Part shown: positions 9,746 through 18,539 of the stretch, one piece after another
How the letters are laid out: each line of letters begins with the position of its first letter
How positions within the stretch are numbered: the stretch's first letter is position 1
Assembly (NCBI GenBank): GCA_963772445.1
Contig: CAVYXK010000016.1
Location: 372,001 to 436,000 of the forward strand
Length of the DNA stretch: 64,000 nucleotides
Reading direction: 5' to 3'
Source: CAVYXK01 sp963772445
GTDB lineage: Bacteria; Pseudomonadota; Alphaproteobacteria; Acetobacterales; Acetobacteraceae
Program-made: the position numbers and the translations under genes
The notes under the pieces: generated by a model
What the model was told of the DNA's origin: nothing
Seen by the model: the letters and a program-made list of their open reading frames with translations, nothing else
Database searches by the model: none

Positions 9746-9982
9746 TGCCGGCGCGGCGCGGCGGTCCTCTTTCTTATAATAGGTGTGCCGCACGCGCCGC
9801 GCGCCGCAGGGTCGTGCCCCCAACTCGGTCGGGGGAGCCCCTTGAGTGGCCCCCCTCTCCCTCGATCGGGGCGCGGGGGTCACCGGGGAAATCGCGACGC
9901 AATGACGCGCAACGTTATGCGGAGCAAACGAGCCGCGCGATCACTGCAGTGCGGCAACAGATTTCTTACGGGGGAAGGGGCG

Positions 9983-10210
9983 ATGCGCACGTTTTTCATA
10001 ATCGACGCTGACGGCGATCTCCGCGTTGCCCTGGTCGAGGACAGGGACCGTCTACGCTTCGTCTTGGAGAGCAGCTTCCCTGTCATCAGTTGGCATCGCA
10101 CTGCGACGGCGGCCGAGGCACGGGTGCGGTTGCTGTCTGCGGCGCGCGCCCGGCGGCCCCGCTACGTGAGCTATTGGCTGCCGACGACCACCATGGATGG
10201 GAGAGGCTGA
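9983..10210 (+). CDS. Small hypothetical protein
   Basis: 75 residues from ATG 9983, preceded by GGGGAAGGGG. It begins MRTFFIIDADGDLRVALVED and has a compact alpha/beta pattern. No family recognised. It follows the RepA-like gene after a 237-bp gap that holds GC-rich hairpin-like sequence and no other gene. Confidence 0.5.
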   Translation: MRTFFIIDADGDLRVALVEDRDRLRFVLESSFPVISWHRTATAAEARVRLLSAARARRPRYVSYWLPTTTMDGRG

Positions 10211-10327
10211 AAGATGACGCGCGAAAGCCCAACCGCGCTGCTCTTCCGTGGCCATCGGCCGCGGCACGAACTGATTGCTGTCAAACCGCGCCGGCCGGCT
10301 GCCGGCATTCTGTACAGGAGAGCACCC

Positions 10328-10654
10328 ATGACTATCTATAGTTTTGAGGCTCTAGTTGAGGCCGCACAAAGTGAAGAGTTTATCCGTTTCCTGAGAGCTG
10401 ATCTTTATCCACAACTGGCCAAGGAAGCAGCACGGTGCGGGTGGTTCCCGGTCGAAGCCTGTGCATTGCTACTATGTCACGCCATTAACGACACGTCCGC
10501 AGAAGACGAAGACCTGACGCAGGAGTTTATTCGCTCGGGGAAGCTCAAAGACGGATTTGTCCGGCAAGTCCTGCTTGAAGACGCGAACCGGTGTTTGCGT
10601 GAACAGGCGCGTTGCGAGCTGGTCGACCTCGACGAAGACAAAACCCATGCTTGA
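10328..10654 (+). CDS. Small hypothetical protein
   Basis: 108 residues. Start 10328 is chosen over the upstream 10214 because CAGGAGAG sits 7 bp before it. The sequence is acidic and helical (EALVEAAQSEEFIRFLRADL, DTSAEDEDLTQEFIRSG), without a known domain or membrane segment. Confidence 0.55.
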   Translation: MTIYSFEALVEAAQSEEFIRFLRADLYPQLAKEAARCGWFPVEACALLLCHAINDTSAEDEDLTQEFIRSGKLKDGFVRQVLLEDANRCLREQARCELVDLDEDKTHA

Positions 10655-10738
10655 GGCGGGAAACGAGGAAACGATGAGCGAAGCGGCTCACTTTCCCGAT
10701 TGGATACCCGGCCACCAGATGCCTATGGAGGGACACTC

Positions 10739-11187
10739 ATGAGTGAAACTACCCGCCATCAACACATCGCCTTTGATACCGAACGCGCTCAGGGAATTGC
10801 ACGGGAAATACAGGAGATCATTACGGCGCACGCCGCTCTGGCCGAGCGCACCACCGATCCGATGTTCCTGGAACTCATCGCGCTGTCTCGCCAATGGTGG
10901 CTACGCTGGCTTGCTCTCGGCTTATGCGAGGTCGCCGGCGTTGACACGGTCACGGATGATCTCGCGGATGAATTGCTGGCCTCGGGGGCGATGTCGAGGC
11001 CGAGATCATCAAGCTCGTCGGCAGGTCTGGCTACAACGCCTTTACGAAGTGGGCGGATGAACAGGATGTCGAGTTCGAGGCACCACTATTCGTTCGTGAT
11101 CATAGCCTGTGGTCCGAGCCGCCAAAGGCTGAGGGTGCTCCCGCCGCAATGACCCGCAGCAAGAGTTGGAAGGGTGCATGTCAGTGA
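10739..11187 (+). pseudogene. Hypothetical protein with an apparent frameshift
   Basis: From ATG 10739 (after GGAGGGAC) the first 80 residues are protein-like. After the G run at 10984-10988 the frame becomes low-complexity Ser/Arg. The -1 frame instead reads GDVEAEIIKLVGRSGYNAFT and continues sensibly to a stop at 11187, overlapping the methyltransferase start. A missing G in the run, or slippage on it, would join the two halves. No family recognised. Confidence 0.5.
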
Positions 11188-12062
11188 ACGATCTTCTCGC
11201 CTCGCTTGCTCCCGCCGACGATGCCGCACCGCGCGCGGAGCAAACGGTGATCGAGGGCGACTGCCTCGATTACATGCGAAGCATGCCGGCGCAGAGCGTC
11301 GCCGTGGTGGTGACCTCGCCGCCTTACAACCTGGGAAAACGCTATAGTCTCCACGACGATGACATGCTCGAGGCTGACTATCTGACTTGGCAAGGTAACG
11401 TCGCGCAGGAGATCGCCCGCATCCTCAAGCCTGACGGGCATCTGTTCCTGAATATCGGGTCGGACAGTAAGCATGCGTGGCGCGCGATCGACGTGGCACT
11501 GGCTTATCGGCCGCATCTCGTCCTTCAGCAGACGATCACGTGGGTGAAGTCGATTGCACTCGATGCCAGTGCAATCCCCGAGCCTGGGCTGCGCAAGGGC
11601 CTGCACGAACGCACTTTCGGCCACTTCGTGTCGCTCAACTCGGATGCCTATCTCAATCCAACCTGGGAGCCGATCTTTCATCTGACGCCGCAAGGCCGCT
11701 CGCCGATCAATCGCCTGGGGATCGGCGTGCCCTACGTCTTCGCCGACCAGCCCGAGCGCTTCGGTCACCATCGCGACAAACACTGCCGAGGCAGCGTTTG
11801 GCACGTCCCTTACGAGACCGTGCAGAGCCGCGCCGATCGCGACCATCATCCGGCGACCTTTCCGGTCAAGCTGGCCGAGCTTTGCCTGCGGCTGGCCGAT
11901 CCGCGGATGGGCGAGCTGGTGTTGGATCCCTTCGTCGGAACCGGCACAACTCTGCTGGCGGCGCAGGCGTTGAGCCTGTCTGCAATCGGAATCGAGATCG
12001 ACCCGGCTTATTGTGCGGCCGCGCGGAGGCGTTTGAAAAATGGTGCACCGAACTGGGCGTAA
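11178..12062 (+). CDS. Site-specific DNA methyltransferase (beta class)
   Basis: 294 residues from ATG 11178, with GGAAGG 8 bp upstream. The catalytic motif TSPPYN (motif IV) is near residue 44 and the AdoMet motif LDPFVGTGTTLLAA near residue 255, the permuted order of beta-class N6-adenine/N4-cytosine enzymes. HPATFPVKLAELCLRLA precedes it as usual. No restriction endonuclease is adjacent, so it is probably an orphan enzyme of the element that protects its DNA or alters its expression. The recognition site is unknown. Confidence 0.88.
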   Translation: MSVNDLLASLAPADDAAPRAEQTVIEGDCLDYMRSMPAQSVAVVVTSPPYNLGKRYSLHDDDMLEADYLTWQGNVAQEIARILKPDGHLFLNIGSDSKHAWRAIDVALAYRPHLVLQQTITWVKSIALDASAIPEPGLRKGLHERTFGHFVSLNSDAYLNPTWEPIFHLTPQGRSPINRLGIGVPYVFADQPERFGHHRDKHCRGSVWHVPYETVQSRADRDHHPATFPVKLAELCLRLADPRMGELVLDPFVGTGTTLLAAQALSLSAIGIEIDPAYCAAARRRLKNGAPNWA

Positions 12063-12095
12063 GTGATGGCGCTCATGCAATGGAGGAAGAAACCG

Positions 12096-12276
12096 ATGGC
12101 AAGCGACTGCGACACGACGTTGGAGACGCTCGCCAGCATCGTGTGCGAGCATCTTACCCTGGTCGAGGGCTGCTCCGATGGGGTGTTCGTGCGTCTCGCC
12201 GAGTGCGCGTTGAAGAACCACGTTCATGGCCGAGGCGCGCGAGATCGCCAGCCAAGCTGAGGAGGAACTGCCATAA
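12096..12276 (+). pseudogene. Small hypothetical protein, probable frameshift
   Basis: It begins MASDCDTTLETLASIVCEHL and continues VRLAECALKNHV. Near 12224 the other frame (MAEAREIASQAEEELP, stop 12276) reads more like protein than the present frame, which ends at 12260. A single extra base would explain this. Function unknown. Confidence 0.45.
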
Positions 12277-12383
12277 CTTATAGTAGCCGCGCCCTCGCCT
12301 ATCGCTATGCGCTGCTCGCCCCGCTCGATTGGGGCAAGGACTGCGACGCAGAGCATGTGAATGACGATGGATCGGCGAGCTGA
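12273..12383 (+). CDS. Possible 36-residue protein with ATA start
   Basis: GAGGAGG sits at ideal distance (7 bp) before ATA at 12273, and the frame reads SSRALAYRYALLAPLDWGKD to a stop at 12383. The ribosome site and the overlap with the previous stop suggest a translated small gene whose start is either a true ATA or an altered ATG. Confidence 0.35.
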   Translation: MTYSSRALAYRYALLAPLDWGKDCDAEHVNDDGSAS

Positions 12384-12397
12384 GCCGGAAATGCGTC

Positions 12398-13087
12398 ATG
12401 GCCACTCTTGTCACAACAAGCGCTTACCGTGACGTCCGACAGACCTGCGTGGTTTGCGGCATTAGCTTTCCTGCCAGCCGGCGCTCCGCATTAACCTGCT
12501 CGGATGCCTGTCGGCAAAAGCGCTCGCGCTTGTTGCGTGCCACCACGCCGGAGCTGCCGGGGAGTCAGTTCGATCTCGTCTATGCCGATCCGCCATGGTC
12601 TTTCGTCTCCCGCACGCCAGCCGGGCAGGGCAAAAGTCCAAGCCGGCATTATCAGACGATGGACCTTGCCGCACTGTGCCGGTTACGGGTTGCCGCGCTC
12701 GCCGCGCGCGATGCCTCGCTCGCCGTGTGGATTTACGATGTGCGGCTGTTCGAGGCGCTTCCGCTCGCCGAAGCGTGGGGATTCCCCGTGTATGCTGGCG
12801 TCCTATTCACCTGGAAGAAACTCACGCGCACTGGCCGGCCATCCTTCGGCACAGGCTACAGCACGCGGAAAGGCACAGAACAATGCCTTCCGTTCAGACG
12901 CGGGAGGGGATTGCCGCGTCGGGATTGCGGGGTCCCCCAAATGGCCGAGGCTCCGCGCCCCGCTCATAGCGAAAAGCCGGCCGAGGCGGCGGAGCGTCTC
13001 GAACGTCTGTATGGCAACGTCCGTCGAATAGAACTGTTCGCGCGGCGCGCGCGCCCCGGCTGGGATGTATGGGGCAATGAGGTCTGA
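12398..13087 (+). CDS. MT-A70-family adenine methyltransferase with zinc-finger N-terminus
   Basis: 229 residues. Residues about 17-40 hold CVVCG...CSDACRQKR, a four-Cys zinc-binding pattern. The MT-A70 catalytic motif DPPW follows in DLVYADPPWSF, and the family signature GVLFTWKK, GTGYSTRKGTEQCL and SEKPAEAAERLERLYG runs to the end (ELFARRARPGWDVWGNEV). Such enzymes methylate adenine N6 in phage and plasmid DNA. It follows the other methyltransferase after two very small genes. The Cys module is an add-on often absent from the family. Confidence 0.85.
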   Translation: MATLVTTSAYRDVRQTCVVCGISFPASRRSALTCSDACRQKRSRLLRATTPELPGSQFDLVYADPPWSFVSRTPAGQGKSPSRHYQTMDLAALCRLRVAALAARDASLAVWIYDVRLFEALPLAEAWGFPVYAGVLFTWKKLTRTGRPSFGTGYSTRKGTEQCLPFRRGRGLPRRDCGVPQMAEAPRPAHSEKPAEAAERLERLYGNVRRIELFARRARPGWDVWGNEV

Positions 13088-13107
13088 CGCAGCAGGAGAA
13101 CACCACG

Positions 13108-13234
13108 ATGATCGACAATCGCCCTGACATGCGCCGCTTTCTGCCGAGAACTCGATGCCGGCTGCCTCAACCCCAAAAGTAGGCAGATGCGACGATCAGA
13201 GCAGCGAGCCCGCATATCAGCGTGCCGACAGTGA
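13108..13234 (+). pseudogene. Tiny downstream gene, apparently frameshifted
   Basis: ATG 13108 follows CAGGAG and reads MIDNRPDMRRF. The neighbouring frame continues as CRELDAGCLNPKSRQMRRSE to a stop at 13234, whereas the present frame stops after 24 codons. Together they look like one short phage-type protein broken by one base. Confidence 0.35.
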
Positions 13235-14337
13235 TGCGTCGCCGGAGCCGGCGACGCCGCCCGGACAGGTGAGGGGTGTTCGTCGCAGCCAAGGAGATAG
13301 CCAGGAGTCGACCGGCGCGGCGCCGGTCTTGGCGCGTGTCCAATGTCTATCCCTCCAGCACCTTCCTCAACCTCCCCCCGGCATTCGGCATTATCTCGGA
13401 TGAACTGGACGGCTGGCAAATCCCAGATCAGTGCGGGCAAGGTATCCACGGCGAAGCTTTGGTCGCTCGCCAGCTCGTTATCGAAGGACTGGAGTCGACC
13501 CATCTGGGTCGTATGCCTGCCTTGGCCGCCTTCCCGAAAGCGGACGGTTGCCCGATCCTTTGGTCGCTGAGGTTTCCCCCCGTTCTCGAATATGGACGCA
13601 GCGCAGTTGATGTATGTTCCGACCACGCGAACGACTAACGTCACCAGCGTTGGCTGCGGGTCACGGGTCCTGACCCTGGTCGGAGGATGCCGAAGCTGTT
13701 TCGTGTCGTAGCCAAGCCGCCAGCGCGACCAGCGCCGCGCCCGCTTCGTCTGCTTTTCGCCAGAGCAGCACGTGACGGGCACCTTGCGGCTCTGCGCCCT
13801 TCAGCGACGTGGTCTCGTCCTGCAAATGCGACAACGTCCTCGGCCCCGACCCATGGTCGTCCCGCTGCCGCTCCCGGAGCGGCGAGGGGCGCGGCTCTTC
13901 CTCGGCACGCCCAGCGGCCTTACGTGAACCGCTTAGCGAGTGTTGCATTAGCGGTTGGCATCTGCTCGCTCCGAAAGAGTTTCAATCCCGAGGCGCCGCA
14001 CCTCCCTAACTCCAGGCCGGAGTTGCTGACGCACTGCGCCTCACATGCCCTGCCTTCACGGAAGGAACAGCCGACAATGAATATGCGCAACCCTGGTAAG
14101 CCGTCGGTGCGGCGATCCGCATGGGCCTATGCGGCTCGAAACGCACCAGGACAGGCGGAGACGTATAGGATGGCTACACTCGGGTGCGCTGGGTGTACCG
14201 TAGCAACGGTTGAAGGTTAGGCGGTAGCAACACTCGAAGGCGTCCGCTGGCCAGGGTGCCGGTGTGCCCACTCAGCGCGGCAGCGGTCGGACCAACGGCC
14301 CGGTAAGGCGTTACGGAGTCGCTACGGTAGCATTCGG
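13235..14337. other. Long region without a confident gene
   Basis: About 1.1 kb with open frames on both strands but no recognised family. The most protein-like pieces are a minus-strand stretch at 13661-13948 (ARHVLLWRKADEAGAALVAL) and a short plus-strand frame at 14077-14220 with GGAAGGA upstream (MNMRNPGKPSVRRSAWAYAA). Both are weak. The region marks the change from the replication module to the A+T-richer three-gene unit. Confidence 0.4.
13661..13948 (-). CDS. Possible small protein or fragment
   Basis: The minus-strand frame of 95 residues contains LSHLQDETTSLKGAEPQGAR followed by HVLLWRKADEAGAALVALAA, which looks like a real folded segment. The N-terminal 30 residues are Arg/Glu-rich and less convincing. 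No start signal stands out. Confidence 0.3.
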   Translation of the reverse strand: MQHSLSGSRKAAGRAEEEPRPSPLRERQRDDHGSGPRTLSHLQDETTSLKGAEPQGARHVLLWRKADEAGAALVALAAWLRHETASASSDQGQDP

Positions 14338-15180
14338 GTGGCCAGGTCTGGCAATGTCGTTCAGAGCCGATTAAGTTCAGATCGGTCCCGCAAGAGCAGA
14401 CTGAGGGGAGGCAATTTTGAGCTGGTGCGATCGATTGGCGTCGGTACCGACCATGGGGTTATTTTTGGACTGGCACTTCGCCCCAAGCTCGAGAACTTCC
14501 TGGAGGCGTTAACCCCAGTGCTTGACCGACTGGTATCCGGCGAGAAGGCACAGTTCCAGGTAAGCTCGCAGGACGCCTTCTCGCTGAATGTGCGAGGCGA
14601 TGACGGCTTCAACTACGGATTCGAGCCGTCGAAAATTTCCATCGACTTCAATCACAGCATCAGGGCCAAGCCGGTCAGCGGAGGCCTCCCCGAAGTGGAG
14701 ATGTTGTCTCGCCCACGCCCATATACCGAGCTCTTGGAAGAAATCGCCAAGAAACTGAAAGAGGTTGCAGTCGTAGTGCCCGCCAATAGAACGCGGAGGA
14801 TTAGTCGCGTCGGTATCGTGACGAGGACACTCGTGGATGAACAGGAAGCTCCTCCAGGTATCGGTCGATTTGTAGAATACGTTGGGCGGCCATGGAAGGT
14901 GACTTCGCCCCAAAGCTACCAGTTTCAGATTGTCACGACCATTGCTGAAGACGCGAAGTGGACCGACCGGTGTGTCCACAATCTAGTCAAGCCGGAAGAG
15001 CCGGACGCTTTGTTAAATATCACGTTAGATTGGCAGCGTACACTGAAGACCCCACAAGCGATAAGTGCCATGACACTTGACGAACTGCTGAAACCAGCGA
15101 GAGTGGACGCACTGAAATACTTCGAAGACGTAGCAGAAGGGAGCCGATTCGATGAGAACGTCTTCGGCACGACAGCTTGA
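14338..15180 (+). CDS. Unknown protein, first gene of a three-gene unit
   Basis: Up to 280 residues. The frame opens with GTG 14338, while GTG 14425 lies 14 bp after GAGGGGAGG and may be the true start. Alternating strand-helix text (FGLALRPKLENFLEALTPVL; GRFVEYVGRPWKVTSPQSYQ; FQIVTTIAEDAKW) suggests a soluble alpha/beta protein. No family recognised. Base composition is clearly less GC-rich than the replication genes. It overlaps the next gene by 29 bp, so the two are surely co-expressed. Confidence 0.7.
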   Translation: MARSGNVVQSRLSSDRSRKSRLRGGNFELVRSIGVGTDHGVIFGLALRPKLENFLEALTPVLDRLVSGEKAQFQVSSQDAFSLNVRGDDGFNYGFEPSKISIDFNHSIRAKPVSGGLPEVEMLSRPRPYTELLEEIAKKLKEVAVVVPANRTRRISRVGIVTRTLVDEQEAPPGIGRFVEYVGRPWKVTSPQSYQFQIVTTIAEDAKWTDRCVHNLVKPEEPDALLNITLDWQRTLKTPQAISAMTLDELLKPARVDALKYFEDVAEGSRFDENVFGTTA

Positions 15181-15622
15181 ATTTCCTCTGGAAGTTCCTG
15201 AGATATCTCCAGCCGTCGTCGGGGTGGGTCGCCCCAAGGCAGTTGAGACTGCGACGGACGTGGCAGGTGGGACCCTAAGGCTGCCAGAGTTCCGGGCCGA
15301 TCGGAAAATGTATGCAGAGATGTCGAGGCAGGCTGGCCGTCTAAACGCAGCCAGCATTTCCGACCAGGAGCACCGGCAATACCTCCAGGAACGGGAAGCA
15401 CTCCTGATGAAGTTTCTGGATGGTTCGATCACGCAGAAAGATCAACGGAGACTGGCTCTGGTGAACTGGCACCTAGATCGCATTGAGGATGCAAGTCACG
15501 GGTACATCCTCGATATTCTGGAGAGCACTGTCGGGGGGTATGAGCGGTTTGCATCGGACGTCACCAGGCTGATTGGCAACTTGCAGCAACACTCTGGCCA
15601 GAAACAGCGGCGGCCAAAGTGA
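15152..15622 (+). CDS. Unknown helical protein, second gene of the unit
   Basis: 156 residues, overlapping both neighbours (29 bp upstream, 4 bp downstream). The N-terminal 50 residues are probably disordered. The rest is strongly helical (EMSRQAGRLNAASISDQEHR; YLQEREALLMKFLDGSITQK). It could be an adaptor or antitoxin-like partner of the HNH protein, which is inference from the gene order. Confidence 0.7.
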   Translation: MRTSSARQLEFPLEVPEISPAVVGVGRPKAVETATDVAGGTLRLPEFRADRKMYAEMSRQAGRLNAASISDQEHRQYLQEREALLMKFLDGSITQKDQRRLALVNWHLDRIEDASHGYILDILESTVGGYERFASDVTRLIGNLQQHSGQKQRRPK

Positions 15623-16431
15623 CCTCGGAAGGAGATCAAGGAAAGCATCTGACGAACCCAGTGTCGGATGGGGCACCGGGACCGCTTGTAACACGCTCTG
15701 AAGTACCGTCACTCAAGGATTACCGTGACTACAGGCGCTATCTACGAAGAGATTTTTTATTCTGCTGCGGCTATTGCACGATGTCCGAGGCAGAATCGCA
15801 AGGGTTGCGCATGACCATCGATCATTACGAACCTCGAAATTCACGACCCGATCTTGTGAATAGCTATGACAACTTGATGTACTGTTGCGACGAGTGCAAT
15901 TTGCGAAAGGGGGATCTTTGCCCTCCCCCAGAAGCACGTGCGCAAGGAACGCGTTTCTTTCGGCCTGACGAGGACGTGCGATCGGAACACTTCGAGGCGA
16001 AGGGCATCAGGGTCGGACACAAGAGTAGAGTCGGGGAATGGTCAATTCTCGCTCTGAGTCTCAACCGGCAGAGTCTTCTGAAGCTCCGAGAACTGAGGCA
16101 GCGCCTTTCGGATTGCGATCGGTACGTCGAAGGTGGGATGCAAGCTTTGAAGGCGTTCAGCATTGACCGTCTTCCGCCTTCCATCAGGTTTGATGCGATC
16201 AAAGCAAGAAATGACGCCATCAAAACGGGGGAAACGATCGTGGAGCACATCACCGATGTGCTGGCACGACATGCACGGTCTGCATTGCTTGACGCTCTGG
16301 AAGATAATGTGGACCCTAGCGACGAAATCAGGATTGCCAAGATGAAGTCCATCCAAGCGCTGCACCCGGGCAATTGGAGAGCGCGCCAAGGAAAGGGCGC
16401 TGAGCCCTTCCCCCTGTCCGCGCGTCCGTAA
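15619..16431 (+). CDS. HNH endonuclease
   Basis: 270 residues from GTG 15619 (GTGA overlap). The HNH fold is explicit: CGYC near residue 52, then IDHYEPRNSRPDLVNSYDNL (catalytic His, Asn in the loop) and CCDECNLRKG, giving two CxxC zinc pairs around the His. The C-terminal 150 residues are helical. The layout recalls HNH effectors of anti-phage systems such as the PtuB type, but the partner genes do not match a system I know. It probably cuts DNA, with activity controlled by the two preceding proteins. Confidence 0.85.
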   Translation: MTSEGDQGKHLTNPVSDGAPGPLVTRSEVPSLKDYRDYRRYLRRDFLFCCGYCTMSEAESQGLRMTIDHYEPRNSRPDLVNSYDNLMYCCDECNLRKGDLCPPPEARAQGTRFFRPDEDVRSEHFEAKGIRVGHKSRVGEWSILALSLNRQSLLKLRELRQRLSDCDRYVEGGMQALKAFSIDRLPPSIRFDAIKARNDAIKTGETIVEHITDVLARHARSALLDALEDNVDPSDEIRIAKMKSIQALHPGNWRARQGKGAEPFPLSARP

Positions 16432-16748
16432 CCCCCTGGGCACTCAGCCGGCGCGCTTGGGCCCTGGTCCCGAGCAGACTTTCGCCGTTCAGTGCGGCCT
16501 GTCCAATCCAATGCCGCGCAAGGCCCCATTTTGTTGATCAGGACGCGGCTCGCATCGGCCAGACCCGGCCTTGAACCGAATGTCCGGTTTCAGCGTATCC
16601 CAGCTCGGAAGCGGACCGGCAGAAAACCACCCCAAGCGGCCGTAGGCCGTGCGGAGTTCGACAAGTTTTATGGCCAAGGGCTTGCGCCGCACCCTGCAAG
16701 CCAGCCAGCAAGTGCCCCCGGTCCGCGGGGATGCGGTAATGCCGGGAA
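16432..16748. other. Intergenic, no gene recognised
   Basis: This 317-bp stretch lies between convergent genes (HNH protein and DUF2252). No frame with a start signal or known family, and no clear terminator hairpin was identified. Confidence 0.4.
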
Positions 16749-18128
16749 TTAGCTCTTCTTGGCCTCCGGCGTCGCCGCGACGATGCGGCCAGCCTTGATC
16801 GCCGCCAAGAAGCCGTTCCAATCCTTCTCGGTCTGGTCTCCGTAAGCGACGGCAAACCCGCTGATCGCCTCCTCGAAGGCGCTGCCGCTGCCTACGTATC
16901 CCGACACCAGGGCCGGGTCGCCGGCCCGTGCATGCGCCCGTGCCAGAGTGCGGCCGCAGAGCGAGGCATAGAACGGCAGCGCCGCCTGAAGCTGCGTTCC
17001 GATGTTGGCCAACCGAGAGTCCTTGAGCCGCCTGATATAGAAATACCGTTTGTCGATCGGCGTGCGCGTCCAGCCGAGGAAGACATCAGTCGCCGCCTGC
17101 ATCATGCGCTGGCCGACCACGACCCTTTCACCGTGATTGGCGTAGTCGGATGCGCCGGCAAAAGGTGCGAGCACCAACTCCTGCGCCTCCTTGATCTGTA
17201 GGAGGAGCGGCGAGCCGTCACCCGCTGTAAGCAGCCCAATTGCGCATAATGTCCCGACACTACCGACCCCGACCACCTTGAACGCAACGTCGCGCAGAGT
17301 ATGACGGTGCAGAAGCACCTGACGGTCCTCCTGCAGCGTCTCCGCGTAAGACGCGAACGCTTTGCGCGCCGGCAGGTCATGCTTGCTCAAATGATAGACC
17401 AGCGGCAGCTTCTCGCGGATATGGACCTTGCCGTCCGTCTCCTCCACCAGGCCGAAGTGCTTGGCGCCAATCTCCAGCACCAGGGCGAGGCGTTTCTCCA
17501 CCGTGGCGCGCACCTTGGGCTGGTCGATGTCGGCGATGGCCCGTGCAAGATCGACGTGCCGGTTCCACGCATCGACGGGCGGCAGCCGAGCTAGCTCCGC
17601 CATGTGCTCGCGGTAGGATCGGGCGCTGGTATGTGCGAGCTCGCGTGCGGCCTTCTCGGAATACTGGGCGACGCGACCCGCGACGACGAGGCTGGTCGCC
17701 AGCCGCTTGAGGTCCCACTCGAATGGAGCCGGCAGCGTCTCGTCGAAGTCGTTGATGTCGAAGACCGGCAATCCCTCGGGCGTCGCGTAGGAGCCGAAAT
17801 TGGCGAGGTGCGCGTCGCCGCAGGCCTGCATGCGAATGCCGGTCGCCGGTGTGCGGGCCAGATCCGCGGCCATCACGGCGGCTGCGCCGCGCAGGAAGGC
17901 GAAGGGATCAGCGCCCATCCGCCCATAGCGGATCGGCAGCAGTTCCTGGATCCGGTTCTTGCCCTGTTCGATCAGAATTCCGACCGGGTCGGCCCGGTCG
18001 GCAGGCGGGGACCACTCCCCCTGCGCGCTGCGCGGCCATTCGCGGCGGAGCGCTGCCCCGGCCCGCCGGCGGTCGTCCGGACTGAGGGTCGCCATGGACG
18101 TGTGTCCACGAACAAGGCTGGTATCCAT
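16749..18128 (-). CDS. DUF2252 family protein
   Basis: 459 residues, the normal length. The family signature is present: ADPFAFLRGAAAVMAADLA, CGDAHLANFGSYATPEG, then FDINDFDETLPAPFEWDLKR, KVVGVGSVG, and DYANHGERVVVGQRMMQAAT with FLGWTR. The fold resembles aminoglycoside-phosphotransferase/kinase-like proteins, but no substrate is known. A second possible start is the Met at 18095. It is divergent from the MFS gene across a 411-bp gap. Confidence 0.9.
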   Translation of the reverse strand: MDTSLVRGHTSMATLSPDDRRRAGAALRREWPRSAQGEWSPPADRADPVGILIEQGKNRIQELLPIRYGRMGADPFAFLRGAAAVMAADLARTPATGIRMQACGDAHLANFGSYATPEGLPVFDINDFDETLPAPFEWDLKRLATSLVVAGRVAQYSEKAARELAHTSARSYREHMAELARLPPVDAWNRHVDLARAIADIDQPKVRATVEKRLALVLEIGAKHFGLVEETDGKVHIREKLPLVYHLSKHDLPARKAFASYAETLQEDRQVLLHRHTLRDVAFKVVGVGSVGTLCAIGLLTAGDGSPLLLQIKEAQELVLAPFAGASDYANHGERVVVGQRMMQAATDVFLGWTRTPIDKRYFYIRRLKDSRLANIGTQLQAALPFYASLCGRTLARAHARAGDPALVSGYVGSGSAFEEAISGFAVAYGDQTEKDWNGFLAAIKAGRIVAATPEAKKS

Positions 18129-18539
18129 GATGGCATCATGCCGTCACATGCGGCACGATGCACGCGATAACGCCTGCTGCAACAGCTGCCTTCGGTAGAA
18201 TCGAGGTGTGGCGCGGTGGCTGTAGGTCGAACAATATCAGTTGCCGCCCTTTCGTTTGGCGGTGCCTCACCATGGGCCGCGTCATGTTGGTCTTGGTCCA
18301 GGTCTCATCGGCGCGCGAATGGAACGAATTGAACGCGCGGCCCGGGATGTTTCTCGAAATGGCGAATCATCGCGGCGGGACAAGCAAACTTGCGGCGGAC
18401 TCGCTATAGGTCCAGCTATCGCACTTGCAAACTCACGTGGCACGGAGTCCGTTGGTCGCGACGGCCCGGAGCGCTAGCCTGGCAATGCCGGACAAGGCAC
18501 GGCCGGACCCCGCGATCGGCTGCAAGACGGTGGAGAGCG
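18129..18539. other. Intergenic between divergent DUF2252 and MFS genes
   Basis: 411 bp. A short frame ending at 18409 (MGRVMLVLVQVSSAREWNEL) is the only protein-like piece and has no ribosome site. Promoters for both flanking genes must lie here, but no clear -35/-10 pair could be picked out. Confidence 0.35.

Noticed and set aside
12964..13782. 272-residue minus frame in the 13-kb gap
   Set aside because: No start signal, no recognisable motif, and partly antisense to the MT-A70 gene.
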